DNA of 24,952 bases from Bin80 sp022820435 (lineage in GTDB: Bacteria > Bacteroidota > Rhodothermia > Rhodothermales > Bin80): contig JAJEFL010000160.1 of the NCBI GenBank assembly GCA_022820435.1, positions 1 to 24,952 on the forward strand, written 5' to 3'. A program made the translations under genes and the position numbers. Positions 1 to 6,782 of this stretch are shown in pieces. The notes beneath the pieces were generated by a model, which was not told where the DNA came from, ran no database searches, and worked only from the letters and a program-made list of their open reading frames with translations. Within the stretch, counting starts at the first letter, position 1. Every line of letters begins with the position of its first letter.

Positions 1-62
1 CCGGTCAAAAAGGCCGAAAACAGAGGGAATTCCGGCCAAAAAGTCAGAAATCAGACGGAAAT
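1..62. repeat. Two 31-bp direct repeats at the left edge
   Basis: Two similar units start at positions 1 and 32. Each begins CCGG(T/C)CAAAAAG, continues with a GAAA(A/T)CAGA(G/C)GGAA block, and ends at about 30 and 60. The period is 31 bp. The first unit starts exactly at the window edge, so the array may continue to the left. No reading frame is associated with it. Confidence 0.5.
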
Positions 63-66
63 GGGG

Positions 67-87
67 CCTGATTTTTAGGAAATCAGG
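67..87. other. 8-bp perfect stem-loop
   Basis: CCTGATTT (67-74) and AAATCAGG (80-87) are perfect inverted arms around the loop TTAGG. The hairpin lies about 190 bp beyond the stop of the minus-strand lipoprotein gene. No T-run follows on either strand, so it is not a typical intrinsic terminator. It could be a 3' structure or part of the neighbouring repeat family. Confidence 0.4.
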
Positions 88-106
88 GGGGAATACCCGC
101 TCAAAT

Positions 107-148
107 CCTCAAATTTGAAAATTCTAGGGGGTAAGTTCAGATTTGAGG
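107..148. other. 12-bp inverted repeat, one mismatch
   Basis: CCTCAAATTTGA (107-118) is almost the reverse complement of TCAGATTTGAGG (137-148), with an 18-nt loop. With the 67-87 hairpin and the 31-bp repeats, it makes the first 150 bases rich in structure and free of genes. Positions 149-274 show nothing recognisable. Confidence 0.35.
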
Positions 149-274
149 GGTGAGCGTCGAATCCAGGAAGGTCTCGGATATTCTCCCAATACGGCTACAT
201 GCTTTCAAGTATTGCCCCTCGGAGTGCATACATGTCTGAATGATTGTACTGCCGCCAAAGATGTACAGAGAATG

Positions 275-1369
275 CTATAGATCGAACTCATATCCATAGA
301 CATATTCTTCCCAGGGAGAGGCCATATACAGGTAACCTCTGTGCAGGAGAAAATCCTGGGCAGCCACATCTCTCCTTTCTTCTGGATCGTTGATTGGCCG
401 AAAAATCATCTTCCTTGTAAGCTGGTATTCACCTTCAGACACATCGAAAATATAATGATCAGATTTATGCGCTCTTGCAACTAGATAACGAGAATTGAGG
501 AAGCTAATATTCGTTATAAAGGCAAAAGTACCCGGTTCAACGACTTCTGGCGGGGCTCCTCCAGGAATGCCTACGGGTTCAAAATTGCGGACATTCTCTC
601 CCTCAAATCGGATCGTTTGAAGGTGCCTATACTGATCATCGTAAATGAAAATATAGGGAAGCCCACAATACGCCACGGCAATTCGATTTCCGTTTGGGGA
701 GATTGTTATCAGGTGGTTTTCCTCTCCCATTCGATCAGATAGATCTAAAACAGGAAGAAATTTTCCAGATTCATTCCAGGCATAGGGGGCAGAGGCACCG
801 CGGGTACAAACCAGCCAATCTCCCCCTGGACATTCCAGAAGTATATAGTCAGGCGAAACGGCGAATTCCCTCCACCAACTGGAGTAAGAGAACGAATCAA
901 TGTATTCCATTGCCTCCGTGAATACTTGTATACGTCCCTGATCAAATGTGAATATGTGTGAACCGTTGTAATGTATTCCCCATAAGTTAGTAAACTCGCC
1001 AGGTGCTATACCAGAAGCACCTATTTTTCGGCTAAGATAGCCATCTGGCCCTACTGCAAAGATCGCTTCAGATTGATGATCCGAGATATAAACGCTATCC
1101 CCTATTGCGATCATGCTATTGGGAGTGCCAAGGATTAATGAATCCGTCTCAATGCCCAATCTGGCACTTGCAACCCATTTTTCCGGTTCAATATCCGTAT
1201 TGACTACAAAGTGGGGGGCCGAAGCCAGCAGGCTGTCAATGATTGGTGAATCCTCAAATCTTGTCAGGGGCGGATCCCCGCTCTGACATGCCATAAGGGG
1301 GAGAAGCAGCAGGAGCAATACTCCCGCGCTCCTCCCCCTGGCGAAGAATGGAGAAACGAATTCCATCAC
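275..1369 (-). CDS. Lipoprotein with six-bladed beta-propeller fold
   Basis: This 364-residue protein is probably exported and lipid-anchored. The N-terminus has a hydrophobic stretch (about residues 16-27) ending in the lipobox L-M-A-C, with the acylated cysteine at residue 28. The mature part shows repeated propeller-like segments, such as Y-I-S-D then F-A-V-G-P-D-G-Y, and F-T-F-D-Q-G-R-I-Q-V-F. This is the pattern of the 6-bladed beta-propeller (NHL-like) lipoproteins common in Bacteroidota and relatives. The start at 1369 is supported by a modest CAGGTG upstream; a second ATG follows directly at 1366. No partner gene is adjacent and the ligand is unknown. Family confidence is good, exact role unknown. 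Confidence 0.8.
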   Translation of the reverse strand: MMEFVSPFFARGRSAGVLLLLLLPLMACQSGDPPLTRFEDSPIIDSLLASAPHFVVNTDIEPEKWVASARLGIETDSLILGTPNSMIAIGDSVYISDHQSEAIFAVGPDGYLSRKIGASGIAPGEFTNLWGIHYNGSHIFTFDQGRIQVFTEAMEYIDSFSYSSWWREFAVSPDYILLECPGGDWLVCTRGASAPYAWNESGKFLPVLDLSDRMGEENHLITISPNGNRIAVAYCGLPYIFIYDDQYRHLQTIRFEGENVRNFEPVGIPGGAPPEVVEPGTFAFITNISFLNSRYLVARAHKSDHYIFDVSEGEYQLTRKMIFRPINDPEERRDVAAQDFLLHRGYLYMASPWEEYVYGYEFDL

Positions 1370-1417
1370 ACCTGATTCACCGTAGAGAAGAAACGCTCGA
1401 TGAGCATTCTGCTACAC

Positions 1418-1670
1418 TTATTTAAACGTGAAGGAGAGACCGCACAGACTGCCTCCCCAGGCTCCGCTCCCTCCACCAGACCAAGTGTTACCTCCTCCGC
1501 AATCAATGGTCATGTACCACGATTCTTTAGAGGATGTAACGGAACTTGTGCACCCACCCTCTTTACAGGTGACTGTAACCTCCGGGCCGGAACTGGCGAT
1601 GTTTGCAGAAAGGACACTTCCGAGAAGGAGAAATGCGCCTGCACAGGCGAAGTTGAAAAGTCTTTTGCAT
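1418..1670 (-). pseudogene. Frameshifted small secreted cysteine-containing protein
   Basis: On the minus strand one frame encodes a signal peptide with core F-L-L-L-G-S-V-L-S-A. A short mature part follows, with cysteines in T-C-K-E-G-G-C-T and I-D-C-G-G-G-N and a Gly/Ser/Trp-rich tail ending G-L-S-F-T-F-K at a TAA (1418-1420). That frame has no usable start codon. The ATG at 1670 lies one frame away, followed by CAAAAG. Deleting one A from that run would join M-Q-R-L-F-N-F to the signal peptide and give an intact protein of about 83 residues. It is therefore a recent 1-nt frameshift, a slippage-controlled gene or an assembly error. No family recognised. Confidence 0.5.
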
Positions 1671-1917
1671 TTGAATAAGAATTATTGATTTGAAAAAACG
1701 TCCTGTAACGGACACTGCCGGACAATATAAGAAAATGAAATCAATCCAGACCCAATTTCGATAAAATTTTTGGATTTAGGGTTCCATAGGATCGATTTTT
1801 GGGCCTGTTTCAGCATAAACAGAATGGCCTCCGTACGGTGTTCAATACAGGCATGCGAAAAGGGCAGTCGTCTCCATCAAGTCGTCAATCAAACCCTGCA
1901 GCGCCAGACGGTGCACT

Positions 1918-2060
1918 TCAAAGAAGGAACCGGCTTCGGCACGGAAACCAACCGGGTCACGCTTATTGGAAAATATGGCTCGTCCTTTCCACTGGAAGTG
2001 ATGCCAAAACAGGAGATTGCGACGGCCCTCCTGGATCGAATCTTGACTGATTGTGCATAA
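1918..2060 (+). pseudogene. coaBC: 3' remnant of coaBC (phosphopantothenoylcysteine synthetase end)
   Basis: The frame ending at TAA 2058-2060 reads E-G-T-G-F-G-T-E-T-N-R-V-T-L-I, then P-L-E-V-M-P-K-Q-E-I-A-T-A-L-L-D-R-I. This matches the extreme C-terminus of CoaBC/Dfp, where G-F-G-x-D/E-T-N-x-V-T-x-I is followed by a K-x-E-(I/V)-A helix. CoaBC is a coenzyme A biosynthesis enzyme of about 400 residues. Upstream of about 1918 the similarity stops in all three frames, and the decarboxylase and nucleotide-binding parts are absent. It appears to be the end of a deleted gene. The intact enzyme, if present, must be encoded elsewhere. Confidence 0.6.
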
Positions 2061-2154
2061 TCTGTGGAAAACTGACGGGGATCCCGGCAGAATTTTGCGG
2101 TAAATTTAGTTTTGTACGGGTACAACCGTTTTGGTTTGCAGATATAGGTATGCG

Positions 2155-2847
2155 ATGATCCATGCTCTTCACTATCTTAAGGACAGTCTCTCGGCGGAGA
2201 TTGGCCTGCACGGCCCTATTGTTCCATTAGAGCCCGAAAAAACATTCGCACAGAAGATCATGGATCTAGTTGACACGCAGCATCCGGTACATCAGATCCG
2301 ATCTCTGGATGCGCTTCAGAATTATGTACAATCCTCTATTCTGGTTCCGATTGATGCAGATCGAACCAACGCCGTTTTTGGCGAGGGGAATCCGCAGGCC
2401 GACATCATGCTCATTGGCGAGGCTCCGGGGGCCGATGAAGATCGGCAGGGCCGACCCTTTGTCGGGCGGGCCGGACAACTGCTTGACAAGATGATTGCGG
2501 CAATTGACCTGTCCAGAAGTGAGATCTTTATTGCAAACATTCTTAAATCCCGTCCTCCTGGGAACCGGGATCCGAATCTTGATGAGATTGCGGCCCATCT
2601 GCCTGTTCTGTACCGGCAAATGTCCTTGATTCAACCTAAATTTATTCTCTGTCTGGGAAGGATTGCAAGTCAAACCCTGCTTGGATCCAGGGCTCCACTT
2701 GGAAAACTCCGGGGACAGGCACATGCATATCATGGAAGCACCTTGCTTGCCTCCTATCATCCGGCAGCGCTTTTACGCAATCCAAACTGGAAACGACCCG
2801 CCTGGGAAGACTTGAAACTCTTACGTCAACTCTACTCGGCTCCATAA
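2155..2847 (+). CDS. Uracil-DNA glycosylase superfamily protein (family 4/5-like)
   Basis: The protein has 230 residues from the ATG at 2155, preferred over an in-frame TTG at 2131 because an AGG-containing site precedes it. It carries family 4/5 UDG signatures: motif 1 G-E-A-P-G-A-D-E-D then R-P-F-V-G-R-A-G (about residues 88-107), the N-I-L-K-S-R-P-P-G-N-R-D block, and the C-terminal S-Y-H-P-A-A-L-L-R-N-P. Such enzymes remove uracil from deaminated DNA. The four cysteines that normally hold a [4Fe-4S] cluster are all absent: the N-terminal C-x2-C region reads Q-S-S-I-L-V, K-C-R-P-P is K-S-R-P-P, and A-A-C-R-P is A-A-H-L-P. dnaB follows after 15 nt, suggesting co-transcription. Confidence 0.85.
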   Translation: MIHALHYLKDSLSAEIGLHGPIVPLEPEKTFAQKIMDLVDTQHPVHQIRSLDALQNYVQSSILVPIDADRTNAVFGEGNPQADIMLIGEAPGADEDRQGRPFVGRAGQLLDKMIAAIDLSRSEIFIANILKSRPPGNRDPNLDEIAAHLPVLYRQMSLIQPKFILCLGRIASQTLLGSRAPLGKLRGQAHAYHGSTLLASYHPAALLRNPNWKRPAWEDLKLLRQLYSAP

Positions 2848-2862
2848 ACCCCCGATCCCGCT

Positions 2863-4311
2863 ATGCAAAATGAAGCAATGCCCTCCCCGGGCCCCGTTCT
2901 GGTTCAGAATTTGCAGGATTCCACCGGGCGTGTTCCACCTCAGGCAGTGGATGTGGAGAGGTATGTTCTGGGGGCAATCCTGTCCGAGCCCGAGGCCGTG
3001 AGCATTGCGACAGAAATCGTCCCTCCGGATGCTTTCTACCTGCCGAAGCATGCAAAAATTTACGACGCGATTCTTGTTCTTTATGCAAAGGGACAGCCCG
3101 TAGATGCTGTTACGGTTAGTAATCAACTGGCAGCAACAAAGCAGTTGGACTCCGTTGGAGGACTACCGTATCTGAATGACCTTAGCGAGCATGTCGCAAC
3201 GGCCGCAAACATTGAGTACCACGCACGGATCATCATCCAGAAAGCTCTCCTGCGCAAGGTCATCGGAAAGATGGGGAAGCGGATCTCAGAGGCTTATGAC
3301 CCGGCAACCGATGCGTTTGAACTCCTTGACGGGGCCGAAAAGGATCTCTTTACCATCTCTGAAAGTCAGGTGCGCAGATCCGCAAGAGAGTTGAAGGATG
3401 TCGTACATGACACCGTCAACTACCTTCAGACGATTTCGGAACGAACGGGGGGGATTTCCGGAATCACCAGCGGATTTGCGGATCTTGACAAAAAGACCGG
3501 TGGATGGCAGGACTCTGACCTGATCATCATCGCCGGGCGTCCCTCTATGGGAAAAACTGCGTTTGCGCTGGCGTGTGCACGGAATGCAACCATGGCCCCC
3601 GAGCGTCCGGTGAGCTGTGCTATTTTCTCTCTGGAAATGAGTGCCAGGCAACTCACGCAGCGCATGTTGGCCTCTGAAGCCGGGATCAATGCGCAGAGTG
3701 CCCGCACGGGCAATTTGCAGCCTCACGACTTTGAACTGGTCGCGATGGCGGCCAACAAGTTAAGCAATGGCCCTCCGATCCTTATTGACGATTCGGCCGG
3801 TCTGGGGATTCTGGAATTGCGGGCCAAATGCCGCCGATTAAAATCTGAATATGACATTGGGCTTGTACTGGTTGACTACCTGCAGCTTATGCAGGGGCGC
3901 ACCAAGGACAACCGGGAGCAGGAAATTGCGAGTATTTCCCGCTCCCTCAAAGCACTTGCCAAGGAACTTGACATTCCCGTGATTGCACTCAGTCAGTTGA
4001 ACCGCAATGCCGAAGACCGGAAAGACAAGCGTCCGCAATTATCGGATTTACGTGAGAGCGGGGCGATTGAACAGGATGCCGATGTGGTTGCATTTATCTA
4101 CCGTCCATCCTATTACGGCATTGAAGCGGAGAAAGACGGTACGCCGACCGAGGGGGTTGCGGAGATTATTCTTGGTAAACACCGGAACGGCCCTACCGGG
4201 ACCGTTAAACTCAAGTTTCAGCAGGAATTTGCCCGCTTCACAAATCTTGACCCGTATCGGCAGCCCGATGAGTTTCACTCTGGATCTGAGGCGGAAGGCG
4301 CTGTCTTTTGA
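2863..4311 (+). CDS. dnaB: Replicative DNA helicase DnaB
   Basis: This 482-residue hexameric helicase unwinds DNA at the replication fork. An N-terminal DnaB domain spans about residues 28-130 (V-E-R-Y-V-L-G-A-I-L, then D-A-F-Y-L-P-K-H-A-K-I-Y). The RecA-like C-terminal domain starts near 195 with G-I-T-S-G-F-A-D-L-D. Walker A is A-G-R-P-S-M-G-K-T (224-232), Walker B is L-V-L-V-D-Y-L-Q-L-M (334-343), and S-D-L-R-E-S-G-A-I-E-Q-D-A-D occupies about 394-407. The length is normal for the family and no intein is present. The ATG at 2863 has no clear Shine-Dalgarno, as is common in this window. It follows the UDG gene closely. Confidence 0.97.
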   Translation: MQNEAMPSPGPVLVQNLQDSTGRVPPQAVDVERYVLGAILSEPEAVSIATEIVPPDAFYLPKHAKIYDAILVLYAKGQPVDAVTVSNQLAATKQLDSVGGLPYLNDLSEHVATAANIEYHARIIIQKALLRKVIGKMGKRISEAYDPATDAFELLDGAEKDLFTISESQVRRSARELKDVVHDTVNYLQTISERTGGISGITSGFADLDKKTGGWQDSDLIIIAGRPSMGKTAFALACARNATMAPERPVSCAIFSLEMSARQLTQRMLASEAGINAQSARTGNLQPHDFELVAMAANKLSNGPPILIDDSAGLGILELRAKCRRLKSEYDIGLVLVDYLQLMQGRTKDNREQEIASISRSLKALAKELDIPVIALSQLNRNAEDRKDKRPQLSDLRESGAIEQDADVVAFIYRPSYYGIEAEKDGTPTEGVAEIILGKHRNGPTGTVKLKFQQEFARFTNLDPYRQPDEFHSGSEAEGAVF

Positions 4312-4381
4312 CAGTCCGCTCCCATGAGAATGGGCGCAGGCAGATTGAGATGAGATTTTCCATCGGTCAGCGGGCTGTGGA

Positions 4382-5404
4382 TCAGAAAGACCCCGGATTG
4401 GACGATGCGCCATTCGTCTGATAGAGACTCTGCGCATCCGGCAGTTTGAGTCTTTCTTTCACACGATTCGTCACGAGCGTTTGAAAAGATACCCGGCCCT
4501 GCAATAGAGCGTACCTTCGATGTAGATCAAGAAAAAAGTCTTCTGCATCCGAAAAACTCCTGGGAACAACCGCTGAACATAAACGCTTCGCGGTATAGCC
4601 GGATCGGTCACTGAACTCACGGAGACGATGAGCAAAATAGGCAATCATTTGCGCTTCACTTGGATGCTCAAGTTCAAGTTTGATCTCAAATCGACGCCAT
4701 GTGGCCCGATCAAGCAATTCAGGATGATTGGTCGCGGCGACTAGCACACAAGAGGATGGAAGATCATCAAGTTGCATCAGAAGCGTGGTGACAACCCGCT
4801 TGATTTCCCCCGTTTCGTGAAGGTCTCCCCGTTCCTTCCCGATTGCGTCAAATTCATCAAAAAAGAGTACACAGGGCTCGGTACGAACGAAATCAAAGAG
4901 CCGCCTGAGTCTTTTTGCTGTCTCACCGAGGTAACTGGTCATCACCGTATCATATCGAACGACAAAGAGCGGCAGCGCGAGTTCCGATGCGAGACTCTCT
5001 GCCAGAGATGTCTTGCCATTCCCTGGTGGCCCGAAAAGCAGAACACGATGTCGGGGCTCTATGCCGTGAGCCCGCAGAACATCCGCAAGTTTTTGTTCTT
5101 CAATCAGTTCCTGACAGACTTTACGCGTAGATTTTTCCAAAAACAAACTTGATATTGGTCGCTCAACGTAGCGACGCTGAATCCCGCCCGAACCATCCCG
5201 AACTTTTAATTTTCCAACTCCCGGCAGCGCATTGTTTTGGGGCTTGGATGGTGTCGTCAGTGCACGCACAATCCTGTCCGCTAACAGATCATGCTTTTTG
5301 GAGCGCTCATTTGCCGCAATTTCTTCTGCAATAGTGCGGGCCGATTCCTGATTTCCGCTCACACCCGCCCTCACAAGATCAACGATTAAATCACCTCGGG
5401 CCAT
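4382..5404 (-). CDS. AAA+ ATPase of the FtsH/spastin-like class
   Basis: The protein has 340 residues from the ATG at 5404. The frame stays open to 5704, but the extra part runs into tRNA-Cys and begins unlike a protein. A helical N-terminus (M-A-R-G-D-L-I-V-D-L, about 1-50) precedes an AAA+ module. Walker A is G-P-P-G-N-G-K-T (125-132), Walker B is V-L-F-F-D-E-F-D-A-I (179-188), sensor 1 is A-A-T-N (223-226), and R-A-T-W-R-R-F-E holds the arginine fingers. ATPases of this build are often, as I recall, encoded beside a subtilisin-like S8 protease, but none is visible here. The gene stands alone, convergent with dnaB. Function unknown beyond ATP-driven remodelling. Confidence 0.8.
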   Translation of the reverse strand: MARGDLIVDLVRAGVSGNQESARTIAEEIAANERSKKHDLLADRIVRALTTPSKPQNNALPGVGKLKVRDGSGGIQRRYVERPISSLFLEKSTRKVCQELIEEQKLADVLRAHGIEPRHRVLLFGPPGNGKTSLAESLASELALPLFVVRYDTVMTSYLGETAKRLRRLFDFVRTEPCVLFFDEFDAIGKERGDLHETGEIKRVVTTLLMQLDDLPSSCVLVAATNHPELLDRATWRRFEIKLELEHPSEAQMIAYFAHRLREFSDRSGYTAKRLCSAVVPRSFSDAEDFFLDLHRRYALLQGRVSFQTLVTNRVKERLKLPDAQSLYQTNGASSNPGSF

Positions 5405-5647
5405 AGGAACGGTTTTATGCTTATTGACGAAAGGGATGGACGATGGTTGTGGGAATATACCATGGATCACCAAAAATGTTACCCATTTGGCAACCCCTTT
5501 TTGGATTGTCGAATTTTTGTCGATTCGAAGCAGTCGGCTGAGATTCAGGATCCCTTTGACCGGCCCCCAGTCCAGGGGCACGGCTTCGGATACCGGGACA
5601 CGTTCCTGTCCGTTTAGGTCCCCGGCTTTGGAGCATGGGAACTTTTG

Positions 5648-5718
5648 AGGTGACGGGCGGATTCGAACCGCCGTACAAGGCTTTGCAGGCCTCTGCCTAG
5701 CCACTCGGCCACGTCACC
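5648..5718 (-). tRNA. tRNA-Cys (anticodon GCA)
   Basis: The minus strand folds as a cloverleaf. The acceptor stem GGTGACG pairs with CGTCACC, the anticodon loop carries GCA, and the T-arm contains GGTTCGAATCC. The discriminator base is T and CCA is not encoded. It is the last of three tRNA genes in tandem downstream of ribosomal protein genes. Confidence 0.95.
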
Positions 5719-5723
5719 ATAGG

Positions 5724-6001
5724 TACGCCCGGCAGGACTCGAACCTGCAACCTGCGGATTCAGGTTTGTGCCGGTTTCCCGACTCCCTGGACTATCTCTT
5801 CACCTTTTTCAGTCTTCACTGAAGGAAGGGGTGGCCGTCTAGTCTCTACACCTTCCCCAAAGGGGGCTTGGCTCGGGATTACCGTGAACTTCGATTCCGT
5901 AGGCTTCCCCGAATTTGACCACTTACACGCTGGCCGTTTCCAGCCAGCGGCCCGCTTTTGCTGCAGAAGTCCGCTGCTCTATCCAGTTGAGCTACGGGCG
6001 C
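5724..6001 (-). tRNA. tRNA-Arg (anticodon UCU) split by a group I intron
   Basis: The 5' exon (5965-6001, 37 nt) has acceptor strand GCGCCCG, a full D-arm, the 5' half of the anticodon stem GCGGA, and loop bases CUUCU. The 3' exon (5724-5760, 37 nt) starts AA-UCCGC, continues with the T-arm GGTTCGAGTCC, and ends in acceptor strand CGGGCGT plus discriminator A. Joined, they give a regular 74-nt tRNA whose anticodon UCU reads AGA and AGG. The intron enters directly after anticodon base U36. The acceptor closes with one G-U pair. CCA is not encoded; the next bases read CCT. Confidence 0.95.
5761..5964 (-). ncRNA. Group I intron in tRNA-Arg (IC3-like, Azoarcus type)
   Basis: This 204-nt intron has no ORF and ends in the required terminal G (5761). 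The catalytic core is clear on the minus strand. An R-like element GTGTAGAGACTAGACGGC lies at about 5835-5852, and an S-like GATAGTCCAGGGAGT at about 5784-5797; these form P7 through GACTA and TAGTC. The P3/P4-P6 segment reads GGTCAAATTCGGGGAAGCC and CCGAGCCAAGCC. A P2 helix of CGCTGGC/GCCAGCG caps near 5925-5953. The core closely matches the Azoarcus tRNA-Ile intron as I remember it. Exon UCU could pair with GGG about 12 nt into the intron as a short P1, but this is uncertain. Splicing should be self-catalysed and guanosine-dependent. Confidence 0.93.
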
Positions 6002-6031
6002 CTGTATGTCATAGAACTGATATCCGTACGG

Positions 6032-6105
6032 TCGGGGCGGCCGGATTTGAACCGACGACTTCTGCGTCCCAAACGCAGTGCTCTACCGGGCTGAGCTACG
6101 CCCCG
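6032..6105 (-). tRNA. tRNA-Pro (anticodon UGG)
   Basis: The minus strand folds with acceptor stem CGGGGCG/CGCCCCG, anticodon stem CTGCG/CGCAG around a loop carrying TGG, and T-arm GGTTCAAATCC. The C1-G72 pair is usual for bacterial tRNA-Pro. The gene starts 11 bp after the DUF4295 stop codon, so it is probably co-transcribed with the ribosomal protein genes. Confidence 0.95.
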
Positions 6106-6116
6106 AATCGGATGAT

Positions 6117-6284
6117 CTACGTGACGGCCTGCAATTCGGCCTGCACATCCTGCTGGGGGACCATTTTCTCTCTGAAGCGGAAACTTCCGTTCGGTTTCTT
6201 TTCCGCAACAATGATCTTCGCCATCACTTTCCGCTCTTGGCGCCGCTTCAGGACCTTATCCCCAAATGATTGTTTCTTGGCCAT
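6117..6284 (-). CDS. DUF4295 family small basic protein
   Basis: This 55-residue lysine-rich protein begins M-A-K-K-Q-S-F-G-D-K and has the family core M-A-K-I-I-V-A-E-K-K-P-N-G-S-F-R-F-R-E-K, then M-V-P-Q-Q-D-V. DUF4295 proteins follow rpmG in Bacteroidota and relatives. Their role is unknown, but the constant linkage suggests ribosome association. Here the ATG at 6284 lies 2 bp after the rpmG stop. It is the best taxonomic marker in the window. Confidence 0.85.
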   Translation of the reverse strand: MAKKQSFGDKVLKRRQERKVMAKIIVAEKKPNGSFRFREKMVPQQDVQAELQAVT

Positions 6285-6286
6285 CT

Positions 6287-6460
6287 TTATTTGATCTCCC
6301 TATGCAGTGTATGCTTTCGCAGTGTCGTATTGTATTTTTTGAGTTCCAGTCGGCCGGACGTATTACGTCGATTCTTGACCGTTGAGTACCGGCTTGTACC
6401 TGGAGCTTCGGTACACTCAAGAATGATTTTTTGCCGTACATCTTTTCCTTTTCGTGCCAT
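6287..6460 (-). CDS. rpmG: Large ribosomal subunit protein bL33
   Basis: This 57-residue protein contains the bL33 signatures I-I-L-E-C-T-E, S-R-Y-S-T-V-K-N-R-R-N-T, and L-E-L-K-K-Y-N-T-T-L-R-K-H-T-L-H-R-E-I-K. It retains only one cysteine (C16), so it is the zinc-free form lacking the C-x2-C pairs. It lies 17 bp after rpmB on the minus strand and 2 bp before the DUF4295 gene, in one ribosomal protein operon. Confidence 0.93.
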   Translation of the reverse strand: MARKGKDVRQKIILECTEAPGTSRYSTVKNRRNTSGRLELKKYNTTLRKHTLHREIK

Positions 6461-6477
6461 GTTACCGCGTTATGTTT

Positions 6478-6714
6478 TTAGACAGAGATGCCTTGGGCGC
6501 GTGCTTCACGCAGCACCGCCTCAACCCCTTTCTTGTTGATCGTCTTAATGGTCTTCGCCGAAACCCGCAATTTTACCCATCGCTTCTGCTCAGGCAGATA
6601 AAATCGCTTTGTCTGCAAATTCACGCCAAATCGCCGACGCGTTTTGTTGTGTGCATGTGAGACATGGTTCCCCGACATGGGTCCCTTGCCGCTTAATTGA
6701 TCTTTACGTGCCAT
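6478..6714 (-). CDS. rpmB: Large ribosomal subunit protein bL28
   Basis: This 78-residue basic protein has the bL28 pattern S-G-K-G-P-M-S-G-N-H-V-S-H-A-H-N-K-T-R-R, then F-G-V-N-L-Q, and W-V-K-L-R-V-S-A-K-T-I-K-T-I-N-K-K-G. It is the first gene of the minus-strand cluster rpmB-rpmG-DUF4295-tRNA-Pro-tRNA-Arg-tRNA-Cys. The first-position M-A-R-K-D-Q-L replaces the zinc-binding cysteine version. The ATG at 6714 lies 68 bp beyond the stop of the upstream permease gene, which runs the same way. Confidence 0.95.
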   Translation of the reverse strand: MARKDQLSGKGPMSGNHVSHAHNKTRRRFGVNLQTKRFYLPEQKRWVKLRVSAKTIKTINKKGVEAVLREARAQGISV

Positions 6715-6782
6715 TGGTTTTTATGCCTTTCTAGTTTTGGGCGACCGGCTTGTACGAGGCCACTGCCGAAAGGGTTCCCAAA

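Noticed and set aside
1400..1688. Plus-strand ORFs of 92 and 86 codons
   Set aside because: They are antisense to a signal-peptide-bearing frame on the minus strand and have no recognisable content.
5405..5704. Longer N-terminus for the AAA+ ATPase
   Set aside because: The frame remains open but overlaps tRNA-Cys and has no helical or domain-like pattern before the ATG at 5404.
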